Origin: Verrucomicrobiota bacterium
Lineage (GTDB): Bacteria; Verrucomicrobiota; Verrucomicrobiia; Opitutales; Opitutaceae
Direction of reading: 5' to 3'
Assembly (NCBI GenBank): GCA_023416735.1
Contig: JAEZGX010000034.1
Location: forward strand, 1-64,000
DNA length: 64,000 nt
In this document: positions 61,098 through 64,000 of the stretch, one piece after another
Numbering within the stretch: position 1 is the stretch's first letter
Layout of the letters: every line of letters starts with the position of its first letter
Translations under genes and position numbers: made by a program
The notes under the pieces: generated by a model
Told to the model about the DNA's origin: nothing
Databases searched by the model: none
Seen by the model: the letters and a program-made list of their open reading frames with translations, nothing else

Positions 61098-61376
61098 TCA
61101 ATCGTTGCCCCAAAAATAAACGGCCGTGCAGAGCAGAGCGGAGGCGATGGTGGGGCCGTTGACCCAGAGCGGGTCGAACTTCATCGCGTATTTTTCGACG
61201 AGCCAGATGACGAGCCAGCATTTGAGTGCGATCAACAGCCAGCAGCAGAGGAGGAGTTTTTCGACGCGCGGATTGCGGCGCGGCAGGCTTTCGAGCAACC
61301 GCACTTCCTCGACGAACGCGCGATCGTAGTCGGCCGGCGGGCGGCGGGTGATAAGTTGAAGGAGGTTGGGAATCAT
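61098..61376 (-). CDS. Small membrane protein, hypothetical
   Basis: This protein has 92 residues. The first 40 residues are polar (MIPNLLQLITRRPP, YDRAFVEEVRLLESL). Two hydrophobic segments follow, LLLCCWLLIALKCWLVIWLV and TIASALLCTAVYFW. The layout suggests a cytoplasmic N-terminus with two membrane helices. I recognise no family. It is upstream of the hybrid kinase gene but separated from it by a terminator hairpin of the opposite orientation. Confidence 0.7.
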   Translation of the reverse strand: MIPNLLQLITRRPPADYDRAFVEEVRLLESLPRRNPRVEKLLLCCWLLIALKCWLVIWLVEKYAMKFDPLWVNGPTIASALLCTAVYFWGND

Positions 61377-61600
61377 GCGTGTGGTGAAAACGCTACCGGG
61401 AAGAAGCGAAAAAGGAAGCGGCGGGGCGGGAAGGAGGCGGGTTGGGCGATCTTGCGAGATGCGGGAACGGGGCGAGGGCCGTCGTGCGAATTTCGATGAC
61501 GCGCGAGGTCAGCGGCGGAGCGGAGATTTTTAATCGATTGAGGACGAGCGGCTAGGCGCGAAGCGGCGGCCCGGTGGCATCGGTTTCGCTTTCGTAACCT

Positions 61601-62116
61601 GTGAAACGACGGAAAGGGAGTTGGATGAGTCTTGGTCTGGCGATCGCGTTGCCGGTAATGGCAGCGACCACGGAGATCGACCGGCAAATCGAAGATGCGG
61701 CGTGGGCGTCGCGGTCTTTACGAGGGATTTTGCAGCAGCGCGTGCAGCTGACGAGCGCGGGCGGCGTGGTGACCTTGCGCGGCATGGTGCAGGACGTTGA
61801 GCAGAAGGCGCTGGCGGAGAAGGCGGTGCGGGCGATTCCGGGCGTGACGCGGGTGGACAACCAGCTCGAGGTGCAGTTTTCGGGGCGCGAACGGGGGGAC
61901 GGATGGCTTGAGTTAAAGATTCGGGGGAAGCTCCTGCTGGAATCGGATGTAAATGTGCGCACGACGCATGTGAGTGTGGCCGACGGAATCGTGACGCTAA
62001 CGGGGTTCGCCGAAACGGATACACAACGTGAGTTGATCGAGGTGCTGGCGCGAAATGTGGAAGGCGTGAAGGACGTGCGGAACGAACTGCAGTTGAATTC
62101 GGCGGGGTTGAGGTAG
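61601..62116 (+). CDS. Periplasmic BON-domain protein
   Basis: The GTG at 61601 gives 171 residues with a basic n-region (KRRKGS) and signal peptide ending VMAATT. The ATG at 61625 has a better Shine-Dalgarno (AAAGGGAG) but a poor signal. Two BON domains are visible: VQLTSAGGVVTLRGMVQDVEQ with AIPGVTRVDNQL, and THVSVADGIVTLTGFAETD with VEGVKDVRNEL. BON proteins are usually envelope proteins induced by osmotic or membrane stress (OsmY-like). Monocistronic as far as can be seen. Confidence 0.9.
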   Translation: MKRRKGSWMSLGLAIALPVMAATTEIDRQIEDAAWASRSLRGILQQRVQLTSAGGVVTLRGMVQDVEQKALAEKAVRAIPGVTRVDNQLEVQFSGRERGDGWLELKIRGKLLLESDVNVRTTHVSVADGIVTLTGFAETDTQRELIEVLARNVEGVKDVRNELQLNSAGLR

Positions 62117-62225
62117 AATCGGGTCGACGGCCGGTGGGCGGTTCGGGGCGAGGCCCGGCGCGGGACTTGTGGAGCGAGCTGGCGCGGTGAAACCTTCGGC
62201 GATAATTTCCGTCACCATGACCATC

Positions 62226-62756
62226 ATGAAACTCACACACCGTTTTACCCTGACAGCGATACTTGGTCTGGTGGCCGTAACGGGATGGGCGGCCGCGCCG
62301 ACGAACGGAAAGGCGGAGCCGCGCGTCACGGTGACGTTTTCCGAACCGGAGAAGTTCACCGATGCGGCGGATGGTCAGCGTGGCTCGCAGGTGCGTCGAG
62401 AGGACAACCTGGCGGACATCGAAGACTACATCGTCGAACGCGCGGGCCGTTATCTCGAAGAAGGCCAGCGATTGAACGTGACGGTGACGGACGTGGATCT
62501 CGCCGGCGAAGTGGAGCCCTGGCGGACGCATGGCGCGCATGACCTGCGCATCGTAAAAGACATTTATCCTCCGCGGATCGATCTCAGCTACCAGCTGCTC
62601 GACGCGAACGGCGCCGTGGTGAAGGAAGGCGAGCGGAAGCTGAAGGACATGATGTTCAACTGGAAGATCACGATCAATCACAGCGATCCGCGCGTGCATG
62701 AAAAAGGGCTGATCGATGACTGGCTGCGCAACGAATTCAGGCGCGGCAAGAAGTAG
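62226..62756 (+). CDS. DUF3016 family exported protein
   Basis: From the ATG at 62226 this has 176 residues: signal MKLTHRFTLTAILGLVAVTG with cleavage after WAA, then VTVTFSEPEKFTDA, LADIEDYIVERAGRYL, LNVTVTDVDLAGEVEPW, DIYPPRIDLSYQLLD and WKITINHSDPRVHEKGLIDDW. These match DUF3016, a periplasmic family without known function. A clear terminator follows. Confidence 0.92.
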   Translation: MKLTHRFTLTAILGLVAVTGWAAAPTNGKAEPRVTVTFSEPEKFTDAADGQRGSQVRREDNLADIEDYIVERAGRYLEEGQRLNVTVTDVDLAGEVEPWRTHGAHDLRIVKDIYPPRIDLSYQLLDANGAVVKEGERKLKDMMFNWKITINHSDPRVHEKGLIDDWLRNEFRRGKK

Positions 62757-62783
62757 GCGACGACCCGAAGATCCGATTTGCTC

Positions 62784-62824
62784 GCGACCGCGAAACCGAC
62801 AGGTTCGCGGTCGCTTTATTTTTC
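62784..62824 (+). terminator. Rho-independent terminator of the DUF3016 gene
   Basis: The stem GCGACCGCGAA / TTCGCGGTCGC (62784-62794 with 62804-62814) is followed by TTTATTTTT. It lies 27 bp after the stop codon and just before the start of the next gene. Confidence 0.88.
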
Positions 62825-62825
62825 G

Positions 62826-63218
62826 ATGGAAGAGCCAAAGGACCTCGGAGGGACGGCGCGGCTGGATCGCTGGTTGTGGGCGGTGCGAATGTTCAAGACT
62901 CGAGCGCTGGCGGCGGATGCGTGTCGGGCGGGGAGTGTGAGCGTGGGAGCGTTGGCGGCGAAGCCGGCGCGCGAAGTTCATGCCGGCGAGCGGGTCACGG
63001 TGCGGCAAGGATTGGTGACGCGGACCTTGCGGGTCGTGGGGATGCCGAAGTCGCGGGTCGGGGCAAAGAAAGTGCCGGAGTTTTGCGAAGACCTGACGCC
63101 GCCGAGTGAATTCGAAAAGGCGGCGGCGCAGCGGGTGCAGCATTTCCTGGCGCGGGAAAAAGGAACGGGGCGGCCGACGAAGCGCGACCGGCGGGCGATC
63201 GATCAACTGCTGGGGTGA
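62826..63218 (+). CDS. hslR: S4-domain RNA-binding protein (Hsp15-like)
   Basis: From the ATG at 62826 this has 130 residues. An N-terminal S4 domain reads ARLDRWLWAVRMFKTRALAADACRAG, with the key words LDRWLWAVR and TRALAADACRAG. A basic tail follows (GTGRPTKRDRRAIDQLL). Hsp15 binds stalled 50S subunits that carry nascent chains. An upstream in-frame start would lie within the preceding terminator and is rejected. Confidence 0.92.
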   Translation: MEEPKDLGGTARLDRWLWAVRMFKTRALAADACRAGSVSVGALAAKPAREVHAGERVTVRQGLVTRTLRVVGMPKSRVGAKKVPEFCEDLTPPSEFEKAAAQRVQHFLAREKGTGRPTKRDRRAIDQLLG

Positions 63219-63423
63219 GGCGGGCGGTTGTTGTTGCAGGAGATTTGTGGTGGCGGGCGCAAGTGTGGCGCAGATGCGCGCCTTAAGCGTTTCGAGTCTA
63301 AATGCCGGCGGGAATGTGCCGAAAAAGGAGGCGCATGCATGCCCGCGACATGTTCTTCCTTGCTGCCTGCGCGACGCGAAGGGGTATTGGCGTTGCGGGA
63401 GACCGGTTTGAAGGGGTGCGGCG

Positions 63424-64000
63424 ATGAACGGAGCGGCGCAGACCAGCGGGATCGCGGACTTTTCGGCGGCACCGGAGGCCGACCGCACGGCGGCTCCGCG
63501 TCTGGACCGGCTGCTGGCGGCGTATTCACGGGAAGTGATCGGGCGAACAAACCGACTGTTTGTCTGGCTACTGCTGGCGCAGTGGGCGATCGCGATGGGC
63601 GCGGGCGCGTGGTCGGCGCGCGAAAGCGGAACAGTCGCGCCGCTGGTGGTGGCGGGAGTGGCGGGCGGCTTGCTGTCGCTGCCGGCGCTCGGATTGATGC
63701 GGTGGCTGCCGGCGGAGTTCGTGACGCGTGGCGCGGTGGCGCTGGCGCAAGCGGGGTTTGCGGCGTTATTGATTCATCTCTCGGGCGGGCGGGTGGAGGC
63801 CCATTTTCAAATTTTCGCGACGCTGGCGTTTTTGGCGCTCTATCGGGATTGGCGGCTGCTGCCGATTGCGACGGCGGGCGTGCTGGTGCATCACCTCGTG
63901 CTCGGGCTCTCGTCGCCGGGAGCGTTGTATGGCGAAACGGATACAACGCTCTGGCGCATAGCGGAGCATGGCGGGTGGCTGCTGGCGGAAAACGTCGTCT
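63424..64000 (+). CDS. Membrane sensor protein, N-terminal part (cut by window edge)
   Basis: The ATG at 63424 opens a frame that runs off the right edge (192 residues seen). After a polar start there are about five hydrophobic segments (LFVWLLLAQWAIAMGAGAW; LVVAGVAGGLLSLPALGLM; GAVALAQAGFAALLIHL). The signature EAHFQIFATLAFLALYRDWR with LLPIATAGVLVHHLVLG is typical of the membrane input module of hybrid histidine kinases and chemotaxis receptors in this group. The output domain is outside the window. Confidence 0.8.
   Translation, partial: MNGAAQTSGIADFSAAPEADRTAAPRLDRLLAAYSREVIGRTNRLFVWLLLAQWAIAMGAGAWSARESGTVAPLVVAGVAGGLLSLPALGLMRWLPAEFVTRGAVALAQAGFAALLIHLSGGRVEAHFQIFATLAFLALYRDWRLLPIATAGVLVHHLVLGLSSPGALYGETDTTLWRIAEHGGWLLAENVV

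Noticed and set aside
61530..63488. 652-codon minus-strand open frame
   Set aside because: It runs antisense through three well-supported genes (BON, DUF3016, S4) and has Arg/Pro-rich shadow composition.

Overview
The window is high-GC bacterial DNA. It most likely comes from a Verrucomicrobiota member of the Opitutaceae type. The clues are giant secreted proteins ending in a dockerin-like 'LSLLELTRVIELYN' module or in a duplicated C-terminal surface module, a propeller-sensor kinase beside a TonB receptor, an L-rhamnose operon with a fused aldolase/dehydrogenase, weak or absent Shine-Dalgarno sequences, and many dispersed hairpin repeats between genes. This placement is inference; no rRNA or other marker gene is present. 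No tRNA, rRNA, CRISPR array, insertion sequence or prophage was found.

Region 1 (1-31.4 kb) is a cell-surface locus. A giant adhesin-like protein with an embedded zinc-protease motif (1-6682, minus, 3' end outside the window) faces a five-gene plus-strand operon: a DUF6916-like protein, three tail-collar (MdpB-like) proteins and a GNAT acetyltransferase. The operon converges on a second DUF6916-like protein that carries a Tat signal. Three more large secreted proteins follow on the minus strand (10106-12961, 13010-18454, 19026-24449), with a stand-alone LytTR DNA-binding protein (18621-18983) among them. Upstream lies a TonB-dependent receptor, propeller/Y_Y_Y LytS-type kinase and LytTR response-regulator operon (31435 to 24595). 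Three of the four giant genes carry an AlgR/LytTR-like tandem site upstream, CCGTTSGCC-N12-CCGYTSGCC with a 21-bp period; the fourth sits 48 bp behind one of those three. I infer one regulon, in which an envelope sensor and its LytTR regulators control display of the giant proteins.

Region 2 (31.5-35 kb) is mixed: a sugar nucleotidyltransferase, an unrecognised kinase-like protein, a PrxQ peroxiredoxin with a clear terminator, and a small outer-membrane beta-barrel.

Region 3 (35.2-51.8 kb) is deoxy-sugar glycan utilisation: a sodium:solute symporter, a GH43-GH95 (alpha-L-fucosidase) fusion, a GH2 enzyme, then (after an HPF/RaiA-type gene) the minus-strand operon rhaD-dehydrogenase fusion, DeoR-type regulator, rhaB and rhaA, and an MFS transporter. 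A perfect 20-bp palindrome precedes the rhamnose operon. Long inverted repeats lie between its genes, and one of them supplies the stop codon of rhaB.

Region 4 (51.9-64 kb) holds housekeeping and signalling genes: a hybrid histidine kinase, upp, a penicillin-acylase-family protein with a dispersed repeat inside its coding sequence, gluconokinase, a DUF5069 protein, a NarL-type regulator with its hybrid kinase, a small membrane protein, BON-domain, DUF3016 and S4-domain (Hsp15-like) proteins, and the start of a membrane sensor cut by the right edge.
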